Part shown: positions 17,185 to 32,314 of the stretch, piece after piece | Layout: each line of letters opens with the position of its first letter | Numbering within the stretch: the first letter of the stretch is position 1 | Source of the DNA: Methyloversatilis sp. XJ19-49 | GTDB taxonomy: Bacteria; Pseudomonadota; Gammaproteobacteria; Burkholderiales; Rhodocyclaceae | Length of the DNA: 54,406 nt | Assembly (NCBI RefSeq): GCF_024580145.1 | Contig: NZ_JANINI010000018.1 | Coordinates: 2,676-57,081 of the forward strand | Direction: 5' to 3' | The notes under the pieces: generated by a model | What the model was told of the DNA's origin: nothing | The model's input: only the letters and a program-made list of their open reading frames with translations | The model's database searches: none | Position numbers and translations under genes: made by a program

Positions 17185-17951
17185 AGCCAGGGCTCCTTGC
17201 GGCTGGCTTCGGCGTAAAGCGTGCCGCCGCCGTAGTACGCCATGACCTTTTCTTCCTCGAGGAAGGTGATCTGATCCGCCGATGCAAGACTGGGCACGCT
17301 GGAGAACTGGTGACCCAGGATGGACGCCACCTTGACCTGGCGGGCGCCGATGCGGCTGAAGTTCATCGGCAGCATCACGCGACGCGTGCCTCCTCCGACC
17401 GGTACGTCAAGTTCGAGGTAGCGGAACATCGCTTCCGAGCGGTCGACCCACAGGTCGCGCACCACGCCGCCCACCTTGCCGTCGGCACCGACCACCGGGA
17501 GCCCGCGCGGATCGGTGTCCTGATGCGCGACGCCGTAGGCCGTGTCGGCACGCAGCGGTACGATGCGCAGGCGACCGTCATAGGTCACGTCCGGAATGTC
17601 GGCCCGGTCTGCATAGGCACCCGGCCCGACGCCATCGAGCATCGGATTGCCGGTCGGATTCAGCGGCGCACCCGGGAACCTGGCACTCGGCACTGCCTTC
17701 AGCGTCTGCGGTGACACAGCGAAGTTCGGGGCGGTGACGGTACGGCCATCCTGCAGCTTGTAGGTCTTCGGATCCGGAATCGCCGGGAAGCCCTGGACCT
17801 TGATGCTGCCCGAACGATCGGATTCCAGCGGGTAGCCTTCCCGCTTGCTCTCCTGGTGCAGGTAGTAGATCAGGCCGGCGAAAAAGGCCCAGAACACGTA
17901 GAGCGTGATCTGCGCGACGTCGATGTATGCAGTGATGGCACCAGTACCCAT
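17181..17951 (-). CDS. puhA: Photosynthetic reaction centre H subunit PuhA
   Basis: 256 residues. One N-terminal membrane helix (ITLYVFWAFFAGLIYYLHQE, about residues 15-34) and a cytoplasmic PRC-barrel-type domain that covers the quinone side of PufL/PufM. Typical segments: SKREGYPLESD, GFPAIPDPKTY, VVGADGKVGGVVRDLWVDRS. It follows lhaA by 25 bp and overlaps puhB by four bases. Normal length for PuhA. Confidence 0.96.
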   Translation of the reverse strand: MGTGAITAYIDVAQITLYVFWAFFAGLIYYLHQESKREGYPLESDRSGSIKVQGFPAIPDPKTYKLQDGRTVTAPNFAVSPQTLKAVPSARFPGAPLNPTGNPMLDGVGPGAYADRADIPDVTYDGRLRIVPLRADTAYGVAHQDTDPRGLPVVGADGKVGGVVRDLWVDRSEAMFRYLELDVPVGGGTRRVMLPMNFSRIGARQVKVASILGHQFSSVPSLASADQITFLEEEKVMAYYGGGTLYAEASRKEPWL

Positions 17952-17976
17952 TTTGATCTCCCTCTTGGAATGACGA

Positions 17977-19425
17977 TTAGCCGGGAAACTCGGCCAGTCC
18001 GAACTTCGTGCTGCGTGGTGTGGATGAATGATGCGCAGAGCGGACCAGAGGGCCGATCGCGATCAGGCTTGCGAACAACATGTAAATCTCGCAGTGGTAA
18101 ACGAAGCTGTAGCCGGTCGCCGGACTGCTCAGCGCTGAACCGAGCGCGCCCGACGTGGCCAGTCCCGACACGACGTCGCGCAGTGCGCCGCCCAGTGCAA
18201 TCGCCAGACCGGTGCTGGTGGCATGTACCGCACCCCAGGCGCCAAGTGCGAGGCCATTGAGGCCGCCGCTTTCCAGTCCCATCGCGGCCGTCAGCGTACC
18301 GACCGAGAACAGCCCGCCGCCGAAGCCGATCAGGGCGACGCCGACGCGGAACAGCGGCACCGAATGCAGCGGTTCGGCGAACACGACGGCCGAAAACGCG
18401 ATGATGCCGGTCAGTGCGCCAAGCGCCGCCAGCCGGTAGGGATCGAAGCCGCGCGCCAGCACCCGTGCGGCCAGTGCGAAGGCGGCGATCGCGCCGAGCG
18501 CCATCATGGCGGTCAGCGACGTGGTGGCGCCGACGCCCATGCCGAGGATTTCGCCGCCGTAGGGTTCGAGAATGATGTCCTGCATGCTGAAGGCCGCGCT
18601 GCCCAGACCGACCGCACACAGGTAACGGGTGGCGCGGGCGTGCTGCGAAAAGCTGCGCCAGACGTCGCGGAACGGCAGCCGCGGCGCCTGCTGCGCCTGC
18701 GTGCGCATGCCGCGCGGTTCCTGCTTCCACAGCGCGATGACGTTCAGCACCATCGTGAGCATGGCCGAGCCCTGAACTACCTGGATCAGTTTCAGCTGCG
18801 TGAAGTCGGCCAGCAACAGGCCGAACACGATGCCGCTGACCACCATTCCGACCAGCAGCATCAGGTACATCATCGCGACCACGCGCGGCCGGTTCGCCGG
18901 CGCAGCGAGGTCGGTGGCCAGCGCGAGGCCAGCGGTCTGCGCGGTCTGCATGCCGGCACCGACCATCAGGAAGGCCAGTGCGGCGCCCGCCTGCCCGACC
19001 CACGCCGGACCCTGGGTGTCGCCGGACAGCAGGATGAGCGAGAACGGCATGATGGCCAGGCCGCCGAACTGGATCAGCGATCCCATCCAGATATAGGGCA
19101 CGCGCTTCCAGCCGAGCACCGAACGGTGCGTGTCGGAGCGGTAGCCGATCAAGGCGCGGAAGGGCGCGAACAGCAGCGGCAGCGCCACCATCAGCGCGAC
19201 CAGCCAGGCCGCCATGCCCATTTCGACGATCATCACGCGGTTCAGCGTGCCGATCAGCAGCACCGTCGCCATGCCGACCGACACCTGGAACAGCGACAGA
19301 CGCAGCAGGCGCCCGAGCGGCAACTCCGCCGTCGCGACATCGGCGAACGGCAGAAAGCGCGTGCCCACGCCCGTCCACAGCTTTGCAGCGCGGTCGTTGA
19401 GCGAGCGGGCGGACAGCGTTTTCAT
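17977..19425 (-). CDS. lhaA: LH1 assembly protein LhaA (PucC/BCD family transporter)
   Basis: 482 residues, about 12 membrane helices, major facilitator fold. LhaA is the PucC-family factor needed for LH1 assembly, thought to deliver bacteriochlorophyll. Landmarks: RFLPFADVATAELPLGRLLR, SLFQVSVGMATVLLIGTLNR, GYRSDTHRSVLGWKRVPYIW. I chose the ATG at 19425 because it overlaps the bchM stop (ATGA); a GTG at 19434 is an alternative. A second family member is encoded at 32315-33718. Confidence 0.9.
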   Translation of the reverse strand: MKTLSARSLNDRAAKLWTGVGTRFLPFADVATAELPLGRLLRLSLFQVSVGMATVLLIGTLNRVMIVEMGMAAWLVALMVALPLLFAPFRALIGYRSDTHRSVLGWKRVPYIWMGSLIQFGGLAIMPFSLILLSGDTQGPAWVGQAGAALAFLMVGAGMQTAQTAGLALATDLAAPANRPRVVAMMYLMLLVGMVVSGIVFGLLLADFTQLKLIQVVQGSAMLTMVLNVIALWKQEPRGMRTQAQQAPRLPFRDVWRSFSQHARATRYLCAVGLGSAAFSMQDIILEPYGGEILGMGVGATTSLTAMMALGAIAAFALAARVLARGFDPYRLAALGALTGIIAFSAVVFAEPLHSVPLFRVGVALIGFGGGLFSVGTLTAAMGLESGGLNGLALGAWGAVHATSTGLAIALGGALRDVVSGLATSGALGSALSSPATGYSFVYHCEIYMLFASLIAIGPLVRSAHHSSTPRSTKFGLAEFPG

Positions 19426-20120
19426 CTGCGGCACAGCTCCAGTGCCTTCGACTTGTAGAAGCCGCTCGATACATGCTGGGAACGGCCGATGGCCATGCAG
19501 TCGAGTGCCGGCTCTTCATCGATCAGCCGGTGCAGCAGGGTTTCGCGTACCGGTTCGATCGACGGCGCGCGATCTCCGCGCGGGAAGAACTTGCCGATGA
19601 AGCGCATCGCTTCGAGCGCATGCGTGCTCGGCGGGAAGGTGAACTGGATCGAATGTTCGGTACGCGCGGCAAGCCCCGACAGCACGCGCACGGCGTCGCG
19701 GGCCTGGTAGTGGATCAGCGAATCCATGGCGACCACGTGGTCGAACCAGCCCAGCGCGGGATCCAGCATGTCGCCCGAACGGAAGTCGATCTCGCCGCCG
19801 TTCAGGTCATCCGGCATGCGTTCGCGCGCCAGTTGCACCAGCGTGGGCGACAGGTCGATGGCCACCACGTGTGCGCCGCGCCGTGCCGCCTCGACCGCCA
19901 GCGCACCGGTGCCGCAGCCGGCGTCCAGCACCTTGCGGCCACGCAGGTCCTGCGGCAGCCAGTCGAGCAGTGTTGCGCGCATGCGGTCGCGCCCGGCGCG
20001 TACCGTTGCCCGCACGCGGCCCACCGGTGCGTCGGAGGTAAGACGCTTCCAGGCGTCGACCGCGGTGCGGTCGAAGTAGGTCTGGATCTGGCCGCGGCGA
20101 TCTATGTAAGAGCTGTTCAT
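19422..20120 (-). CDS. bchM: Mg-protoporphyrin IX methyltransferase BchM
   Basis: 232 residues from the ATG at 20120. SAM-dependent methylation of the ring-C propionate of Mg-protoporphyrin IX, the substrate step for AcsF. Class I methyltransferase motif VLDAGCGTGALAVEAARRGA near residue 64, preceded by the family N-terminus QTYFDRTAVDAWKRL. A TTG at 20153 overlapping the bchL stop would add 11 residues, with less family support. It overlaps lhaA by four bases. Confidence 0.95.
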   Translation of the reverse strand: MNSSYIDRRGQIQTYFDRTAVDAWKRLTSDAPVGRVRATVRAGRDRMRATLLDWLPQDLRGRKVLDAGCGTGALAVEAARRGAHVVAIDLSPTLVQLARERMPDDLNGGEIDFRSGDMLDPALGWFDHVVAMDSLIHYQARDAVRVLSGLAARTEHSIQFTFPPSTHALEAMRFIGKFFPRGDRAPSIEPVRETLLHRLIDEEPALDCMAIGRSQHVSSGFYKSKALELCRR

Positions 20121-20145
20121 GGTGTCATCGGTCCCGTTCGAGAAC

Positions 20146-24940
<4,795 letters not shown>

Positions 24941-24994
24941 GCTTCGATCACCCTGTCGTGACGTGCGGCGCGCACGGATTCGGCGGACACGGAT

Positions 24995-26632
24995 TCAGCG
25001 TCCATAGTGAGCTTTGGCATCGTAGAGCGTCTCCACCGTGATCGTTGCCAGCCCGTGTTCGCGTGCAAAGGCTTCGGTATTGCGTTTGGCCTTGCCTCGC
25101 ACGAAGAACGGAATCTTCTTTAGTTCGCGCTCGCCGTCTTCGCTCCAGATCGGCTCGCCTGCGGCAATGACGGGTTCGGGTGTCGCGACGGCAGTCGCCA
25201 CCGGTTCAGCGGCGGCGACGGCATCGGGTGCTGCAGCGGGCCGTGCATCGCGCGCGACAGCCGGCAGATGGGACGCCGCTGCGTCATCGTGGAATTCGAA
25301 GTCATCGCGGAACATCTGCAGCAGATGTTCTTCAAGACCCATCACCAACGGATGGACCCATGTATCGAAAATGACGTTGGCGCCTTCGAAACCGTACACC
25401 GGGCTGTAACGCGCCGGGACGTCCTGCACATGGATCGGGATCGAAATCACCGCGCACGCCACGCCGAGTCGCTTTGCGATGTGGCGCTCCATCTGGGTGC
25501 CGAGCACCAGCTCAGGCGCGGCGGCGCCGATGGCCTGTTCCACTTCCAGGTAGTCATCGCTGATCAGTGCTTCGACATCGTAGAGTTTCGCGGCATCGCG
25601 CACGTCGCGCGCAAATTCGCGGCTGTAGGTGCCCAGGCCGACGACGGTGAAGCCCATTTCTTCCTTGGCGATGCGTGCGGCGGCGATGGCGTGTGTCGCG
25701 TCACCGAAGATGAACACGCGCTTGCCGGTGAGGTAGGTCGAATCGACCGAGCGTGCATACCAGGGCATGCGCGACAGCGAGGACGAAAAGCCCGCGACGC
25801 CCGGCTGTTCGGACGCCAGCAAGGCCGACGCATCGATGCCCGCCAGTTGTGCGACTTCGGCGATGAAGTCGCGCGTGGCGCCGACCCCCATCGGAATGAC
25901 GCGGGTGGCCGGCATGCCGAAATTGCGCTGCAGCCACGAAGCCGTGGTGCGCGACACTTCGGGGTAGAGGTCGATGTTGAAATCGGCGTCGGGCAGGCGA
26001 CGGATATCGTCCGGCGATGCACCGAGCGGTGCGATCACATTGACGTCTATGCCCAGCAGGTCGAGCAGCCGGCGGATTTCCTGCACGTCGTCGCGGCAGC
26101 GGAAGCCGAGCACCGTAGGGCCGAGCAGGTTGGCGCGCGGGCGGCGGCCCTCGGCACGCGCCGGACGCGGCGTGCCCGGCGGCGGCACCTGATCAGCGAG
26201 CAGCGCGCGGACCACGTGATAGAAGGTTTCGGCTGCGCCCCAGTTCTCTTTCTTCGAGTAGGACGGCAGTTCGAGCGGGATGACCGGGATCGGCAGGTTC
26301 ATGCCGCAGGCCAGCGAGCCGGACTGATCCTGGATCAGTTCGGCGGTGCAGGACTCGCCGACCAGCAGCGCCTTCGGCTTGAAGCGTTCATACGCTTCGG
26401 CCACGGCGGTCTTGACCAGATCGGCGGTACTGCCGCCCAGGTCACGTGCCTGGAAGGTGGTGTAGGTCACCGGCGGGCGGCGGTCCTGACGCTCGATCAT
26501 CGTGAACAGCAGGTCGGCGTAGGTGTCGCCCTGCGGGGCGTGCAGCACGTAATGCACGTCGCGCATCGAGGTGGCAATCCGCATGGCGCCCACGTGAGGC
26601 GGTCCTTCGTAGGTCCACAAGGTCAGTTGCAT
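24995..26632 (-). CDS. bchB: Dark-operative protochlorophyllide reductase subunit BchB
   Basis: 545 residues from the ATG at 26632 ([20 protein letters not shown]); the open frame continues upstream into bchN, but the family begins here. NifK-like subunit that forms the catalytic site with BchN. Segments: [33 protein letters not shown]. An Ala/Pro/Val-rich linker near residues 430-475 leads to the C-terminal PCP-reductase domain ([17 protein letters not shown]). The gap to bchN is 9-10 bp. Confidence 0.96.
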   Translation of the reverse strand: MQLTLWTYEGPPHVGAMRIATSMRDVHYVLHAPQGDTYADLLFTMIERQDRRPPVTYTTFQARDLGGSTADLVKTAVAEAYERFKPKALLVGESCTAELIQDQSGSLACGMNLPIPVIPLELPSYSKKENWGAAETFYHVVRALLADQVPPPGTPRPARAEGRRPRANLLGPTVLGFRCRDDVQEIRRLLDLLGIDVNVIAPLGASPDDIRRLPDADFNIDLYPEVSRTTASWLQRNFGMPATRVIPMGVGATRDFIAEVAQLAGIDASALLASEQPGVAGFSSSLSRMPWYARSVDSTYLTGKRVFIFGDATHAIAAARIAKEEMGFTVVGLGTYSREFARDVRDAAKLYDVEALISDDYLEVEQAIGAAAPELVLGTQMERHIAKRLGVACAVISIPIHVQDVPARYSPVYGFEGANVIFDTWVHPLVMGLEEHLLQMFRDDFEFHDDAAASHLPAVARDARPAAAPDAVAAAEPVATAVATPEPVIAAGEPIWSEDGERELKKIPFFVRGKAKRNTEAFAREHGLATITVETLYDAKAHYGR

Positions 26633-26642
26633 CGGTTGCTCC

Positions 26643-28438
<1,796 letters not shown>

Positions 28439-28474
28439 CGGTGACGTCTCCTTGATCTTTCTTCTTTGACTGAA

Positions 28475-28503
28475 AATCTAGACGTCTGGAGACATAGTGT
28501 CAA
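28475..28503 (-). promoter_or_regulatory. bchF promoter (sigma70-like)
   Basis: On the minus strand: TTGACA (28503-28498), 17-bp spacer, TAGATT (28480-28475). The -35 is the right half of the overlapping PpsR/CrtJ-type site. Confidence 0.65.
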
Positions 28504-28515
28504 TATAAATTGACG
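28498..28515. promoter_or_regulatory. PpsR/CrtJ-type operator at bchF
   Basis: TGTCAATATAAATTGACG: TGT-N12-ACA with one mismatch at the last position. No good second site occurs 8 bp away on either side. Confidence 0.6.
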
Positions 28516-28606
28516 TACATCATGGTTGACATGCGGAGAGCGCTGCAGCTAAGTTGTCATAACGCGAGATGGATGGTCGCCGCAAAGCGTTGATGGCGCT
28601 CAATAC

Positions 28607-28624
28607 TGACAAGTAAACTTGACA
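28607..28624. promoter_or_regulatory. PpsR/CrtJ-like palindrome upstream of aerR
   Basis: TGACAAGTAAACTTGACA: left half TGACA, right half TTGACA, one mismatch to TGT-N12-ACA. Its right half could be the -35 of a plus-strand promoter with TATCTC at 28643-28648 (18-bp spacer). Confidence 0.5.
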
Positions 28625-28805
28625 GTTGCCCTTGCTGCGAACTATCTCTATAAGCTGGTTGCTCTTGTGATTGGTGCCTTTATGGGCTGCGCGCTGGGGT
28701 AAGCGCTGTATGTAGTCATAAAAAGCACGGCCGTTCCTTGCTTCCCAGCAGTGCCGCGGGAAGCCTGAGTCGGAGCCGGCACACACAAACACCAAAGGAC
28801 GAGAG

Positions 28806-29720
28806 ATGGCCGGAAGAGCGCAGGAAGACGCCGGCAAGGCGCGCACGACAGGAGAGTACTGGTCCGACACGGATGCGCTTCAGCGAAGCCATCCGCAATC
28901 AGGCAATCACAACGGCGGGGAGCTGGTGTTCCCGGCCGACGACTGGATGGGTGATCTTGCCCGTACCATCGAAGCCGAGATCATTCCGCGCCTCATGCTC
29001 GCGCACGGCGGCGCCGACCCGTCGACACCGCAGGTCACCTGTGAAATGCGGGCGCCGTCGTCACCGGAAGTGGTCGAGTTCGCGAATCTGGTTCTCGCGC
29101 AGGACGCGCGCGTCGCGCGCACGTGGGTAGAGGCGGTACGCGCGCGAGGCGCGTCACCCGAAACGATTTTCCTTGAGTTGCTCGCGCCGGCCGCACGGCG
29201 ACTCGGGGAATTGTGGGAAGCGGATCTGTGTGATTTCACGCAGGTCACCCTCGGTCTGTGGCGGATCCAGCAGGTGGTGCACGAGCTGGGCCCGAGCTTT
29301 CGCTCGGACGCTCCGTTCGCGCCGAATGGCCGCCGGGTGTTACTGTCGGCCGCACCGGGTGACCAGCACACGCTGGGCCTGTTGATGGTCGGCGAATTTT
29401 TCCGCAACAGCGGCTGGGAAGTCTGTGCCGAAGCATCCGGCCGCAGCCTTGATCTGGTGCTGGCGGCGCAGAACGAGTGGTTTGATGTGCTGGGGTTCTC
29501 GGTCGGCAGCGAAGCGCGCATCGAACCGTTGAAGCGGCTGATCGAGGCAGTGCGTCAGGCGTCCCGCAATCGCGACCTCATCGTGATGGTGGGTGGCCCC
29601 ATCTTTGTCGAACATCCGGAGTGGGTGGAGCTTGTGGGTGCGGACGCGACCGCAAGTGACGCAAAAGACGCTGTGCGGCGCGCTGACGCCATGGTGCCGC
29701 TGCGATGTACGCAGGGCTGA
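28806..29720 (+). CDS. B12-binding photosynthesis regulator, AerR/PpaA family
   Basis: 304 residues. Helical B12-cap region (residues about 80-165, with ARRLGELWEADLCDFTQVTL) and a cobalamin-binding Rossmann-like domain with the ligand motif DQHTLG (D186-H188-G191), then VLGFSVGSE and VMVGGPIF. AerR/PpaA proteins are antirepressors that bind cobalamin and modulate CrtJ/PpsR. It lies directly before ppsR, as in other purple bacteria, and an upstream palindrome suggests feedback by PpsR. The first 45 residues or so are low-complexity and variable. Confidence 0.88.
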   Translation: MAGRAQEDAGKARTTGEYWSDTDALQRSHPQSGNHNGGELVFPADDWMGDLARTIEAEIIPRLMLAHGGADPSTPQVTCEMRAPSSPEVVEFANLVLAQDARVARTWVEAVRARGASPETIFLELLAPAARRLGELWEADLCDFTQVTLGLWRIQQVVHELGPSFRSDAPFAPNGRRVLLSAAPGDQHTLGLLMVGEFFRNSGWEVCAEASGRSLDLVLAAQNEWFDVLGFSVGSEARIEPLKRLIEAVRQASRNRDLIVMVGGPIFVEHPEWVELVGADATASDAKDAVRRADAMVPLRCTQG

Positions 29721-29805
29721 ACTGGTTTGACGAGGTGAACGATTGGGATCGGAGCAGGAGCGCAGTGAGTTTTCCAGAATCGACGGGAAGTGGGGGGCTG
29801 CCAAC

Positions 29806-31230
29806 GTGAAGCCGTTCGAATCGCCCCTACTTTCTTTCGGAGGCGTCGATGCCAACTCCACAGCAAGACTCATCGCCGCCGCGTCGGATCTGGCGCTGGT
29901 GGTGGACAAGCAGGGCATCATCCGCGATGTAGCCTTCGGCAACGATGAACTGGTACCCGATGGGTACGAGGGTTGGGTCGGCCGACGCTGGACCGACATC
30001 GTGACCGTCGAAAGTCGCGCCAAGGTCGAGGCGCTGCTGATCGATGCTTCGGCCGAGGCCGCCCAGAAGTGGCGCCATGTGAATCACCCGGTGTCCGGCG
30101 GCATCGACATGCCGGTGCTGTATTCGGCCATCAAGGTCGGTCATGAAGGCCGGGTTGTCGCTTTCGGCCGCGATCTGCGTTCCCTGTCATCGCTGCAGCA
30201 ACGGCTGGTCGATGCGCAGCAGTCGATCGAGCGCGACTACGCCAAGCTGCGGCAACTGGAAACCCGCTATCGCCTGCTGTTCCAGATGACATCGGAAGCG
30301 GTACTCATTGTCGAGGCCGGCAGTCAGCGCGTCATGGAAGCCAATCCGGCAGCGCTCAGGCTGCTCGGTCCGTCTCCGAAGGGGCTTGTCGGTCGCACCT
30401 TTCCGGAAGGTTTCGACGAAGCGGGCATGCAGTCCGTTCAGGACCTTCTGGCCAGTGTCCGGGCGGCCGGTCGCGCTGACGATGTGCGCGTGCGACTCGC
30501 GGACGACGGGCGCGAACTGCAGGTTGCCGCATCGCTGGTCAGGCAGGACAACGCCGCGCTTTTCCTCGTGCGCCTGTCGCATCGTGCCGTCGAACACACG
30601 ACCTCGGGCCTTCATCAGGCGCTGCTGGACGTGATGGAGCACGTGCCGGACGGCTTTGTACTGACGGATGAATCGGGCCGCATCCTGACCGCCAACCACG
30701 CCTTTCTCGATCTGTCCCAGCTGGCGTCGGTCGAGCAGGCGCGTGGCGAGCTGCTCGAACGCTGGCTGGGTCGCCCCGGCGTTGACTTCAAGGTGTTGAT
30801 GGTCAACCTGCGTCAGCACGGCTCGGTCAGGCTTTTTTCCACCCTGGTTCGAGGTGAGCACGGTTCGGATGTGGAAGTCGAAATTTCTGCGGTGTCGGTC
30901 CCGCACGGCGAAACGCCTTGTCTCGGCTTCACGGTGCGTGGCATCAGCCGGCGGATTGAGGCCGATCCGCGACTGGGTCGCGAACTGCCCCGGTCGGTCG
31001 AACAGCTGACCGGGCTGGTCGGCCGCGTGTCGCTGAAGGAGCTGGTGCGCGAATCGACAGACCTGATCGAGAAACTGTGCATCGAGGCGGCGCTCGAACT
31101 GACGCACGACAACCGTGCTTCGGCGGCCGAAATGCTCGGCCTGAGTCGGCAAAGCCTGTACGTGAAACTGCGCCGCTACAGCATCGGCGACCTCAACGCC
31201 GAGCACGAAGACACCGAAACGGAAGACTAG
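29806..31230 (+). CDS. ppsR: Photosynthesis transcriptional repressor PpsR/CrtJ (complete)
   Basis: 474 residues. Redox-responsive repressor of bch, crt and puc-type promoters that binds TGT-N12-ACA. I chose the GTG at 29806 (MKPFESPLLSFGGVDANSTA) because family proteins start here; a TTG at 29743 would add 21 residues. Domains in order: N-terminal PAS (about 15-135), Q-linker helix (QQRLVDAQQSIERDY), PAS1 (about 165-270), PAS2 (about 285-395), C-terminal Fis-type helix-turn-helix (ASAAEMLGLSRQSLYVKLRR, near 438-457). The Cys in IEKLCIEAALEL (about C425) matches the redox-active Cys of CrtJ/PpsR. A truncated paralogue is encoded at 35714-36904. Confidence 0.95.
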   Translation: MKPFESPLLSFGGVDANSTARLIAAASDLALVVDKQGIIRDVAFGNDELVPDGYEGWVGRRWTDIVTVESRAKVEALLIDASAEAAQKWRHVNHPVSGGIDMPVLYSAIKVGHEGRVVAFGRDLRSLSSLQQRLVDAQQSIERDYAKLRQLETRYRLLFQMTSEAVLIVEAGSQRVMEANPAALRLLGPSPKGLVGRTFPEGFDEAGMQSVQDLLASVRAAGRADDVRVRLADDGRELQVAASLVRQDNAALFLVRLSHRAVEHTTSGLHQALLDVMEHVPDGFVLTDESGRILTANHAFLDLSQLASVEQARGELLERWLGRPGVDFKVLMVNLRQHGSVRLFSTLVRGEHGSDVEVEISAVSVPHGETPCLGFTVRGISRRIEADPRLGRELPRSVEQLTGLVGRVSLKELVRESTDLIEKLCIEAALELTHDNRASAAEMLGLSRQSLYVKLRRYSIGDLNAEHEDTETED

Positions 31231-31242
31231 GGCCTGCGGATT

Positions 31243-31259
31243 GCGGGTCGCGGACCCGC
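31243..31259 (+). terminator. Hairpin downstream of ppsR
   Basis: GCGGGTC-GCG-GACCCGC, perfect 7-bp stem with 3-base loop, 12 bp past the ppsR stop; no T-tract. Confidence 0.4.
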
Positions 31260-31360
31260 GCAGCACGCCCGATCGACACAGACACTCCGGACTTCGTCGC
31301 GCCATGAACGTGGCGCGCGCGCGAAAGATGTGGTTCGCGAATGGATGCCGGAAGATCTTG

Positions 31361-31402
31361 AGTCAATCTTGGCTGACACTGTAGTGTAAGTTTGTCTTGA
31401 CG
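31361..31402. promoter_or_regulatory. Two PpsR/CrtJ-like sites upstream of bchG
   Basis: AGTCAATCTTGGCTGACA (31361-31378, one mismatch) and TGTAAGTTTGTCTTGACG (31385-31402, one mismatch), 6 bp apart. A possible promoter is TTGACG (31397-31402), 17 bp, TACTGT (31420-31425), which would start transcription at about the bchG ATG; another is TTGAGT (31358-31363), 18 bp, TAGTGT (31382-31387). Confidence 0.45.
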
Positions 31403-31431
31403 CCTTGGAGCGCCGGGCCTACTGTTACTGC

Positions 31432-32313
31432 ATGAGTCGCCCATCCCTTTCCGTAGTCGCCGAATTCCTCAAGCCCATCACCTGGTTTCCGCCGATGTGG
31501 GCTTTCGGTTGCGGTGTCGTTGCCTCCGGATTGCCCGCTTCCGAGCGCTGGCAGGTGGTCGTGATCGGCATCCTGCTGGCCGGGCCGCTCGTCTGCGCCA
31601 CCAGCCAGGCGGTCAACGACTGGTTCGACCGCCACGTCGACGCCATCAACGAACCCAACCGCCCGATACCGTCCGGGCGCATGCCTGGCTACTGGGGGCT
31701 CTACATCGCCATCGGCTGGACCGTGCTGTCGTTGATCGTCGCGGCAACACTGGGTGTCTGGGGCTTCGGTGCTGCCGTGATCGGCCTGCTGCTGGCCTGG
31801 GCGTACAGCGCGCCGCCGTTCCGCCTCAAACAGAATGGCTGGTGGGGCAATACCGCGTGCGCCATCTGCTACGAGGGGCTGGCCTGGGTCACCGGTGCTG
31901 CCGTGATGGCCGGCGGCGCCATGCCGGACATGCGCAGCCTGCTGCTGGCCGGTCTGTACAGCGCGGGTGCCCACGGCATCATGACGCTGAACGATTTCAA
32001 GTCGGTCGAGGGCGATACCCGCATGGGCATCGGTTCCCTGCCGGTTAAGCTCGGTGTGGTGAACGCCGGACGCGTCGCCTGTGTGGTCATGGTGGTGCCA
32101 CAAATGTTCGTCGTTGCCCTGCTTTCCCACTGGGGTGCCATGGGCCACGCGATGGTGGTCGGTCTGCTGCTTGCGATACAGGTGATGCTGATGGTGCGCC
32201 TGCTCGACAGCCCGCGCGAACTCGCCCCCTGGTACAACGGAACCGGCATCACGCTGTACGTTGCCGGCATGCTGGTCAGCGCGTTCGCGCTGCGTGCGGT
32301 GGCGGAGGTCTGA
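31432..32313 (+). CDS. bchG: Bacteriochlorophyll a synthase BchG
   Basis: 293 residues. UbiA-type membrane prenyltransferase that attaches geranylgeranyl or phytyl diphosphate to bacteriochlorophyllide. The Asp-rich motif NDWFDRHVDAINEPNRPIPS is at residues 62-81, with a second acidic motif NDFKSVEGD near residue 184. The ATG at 31432 lacks a clear ribosome site. The stop is followed one base later by the next gene's ATG. Confidence 0.95.
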   Translation: MSRPSLSVVAEFLKPITWFPPMWAFGCGVVASGLPASERWQVVVIGILLAGPLVCATSQAVNDWFDRHVDAINEPNRPIPSGRMPGYWGLYIAIGWTVLSLIVAATLGVWGFGAAVIGLLLAWAYSAPPFRLKQNGWWGNTACAICYEGLAWVTGAAVMAGGAMPDMRSLLLAGLYSAGAHGIMTLNDFKSVEGDTRMGIGSLPVKLGVVNAGRVACVVMVVPQMFVVALLSHWGAMGHAMVVGLLLAIQVMLMVRLLDSPRELAPWYNGTGITLYVAGMLVSAFALRAVAEV

Positions 32314-32314
32314 C

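Larger units (their letters stand above)
28439..28805. promoter_or_regulatory. bchF/aerR divergent control region
   Basis: 367-bp divergent space. It holds the bchF promoter and operator (28475-28515) and a palindrome before aerR (28607-28624). From about 28690 to 28805 I see only the aerR ribosome site region (AAAGGACGAGAG). Confidence 0.6.
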
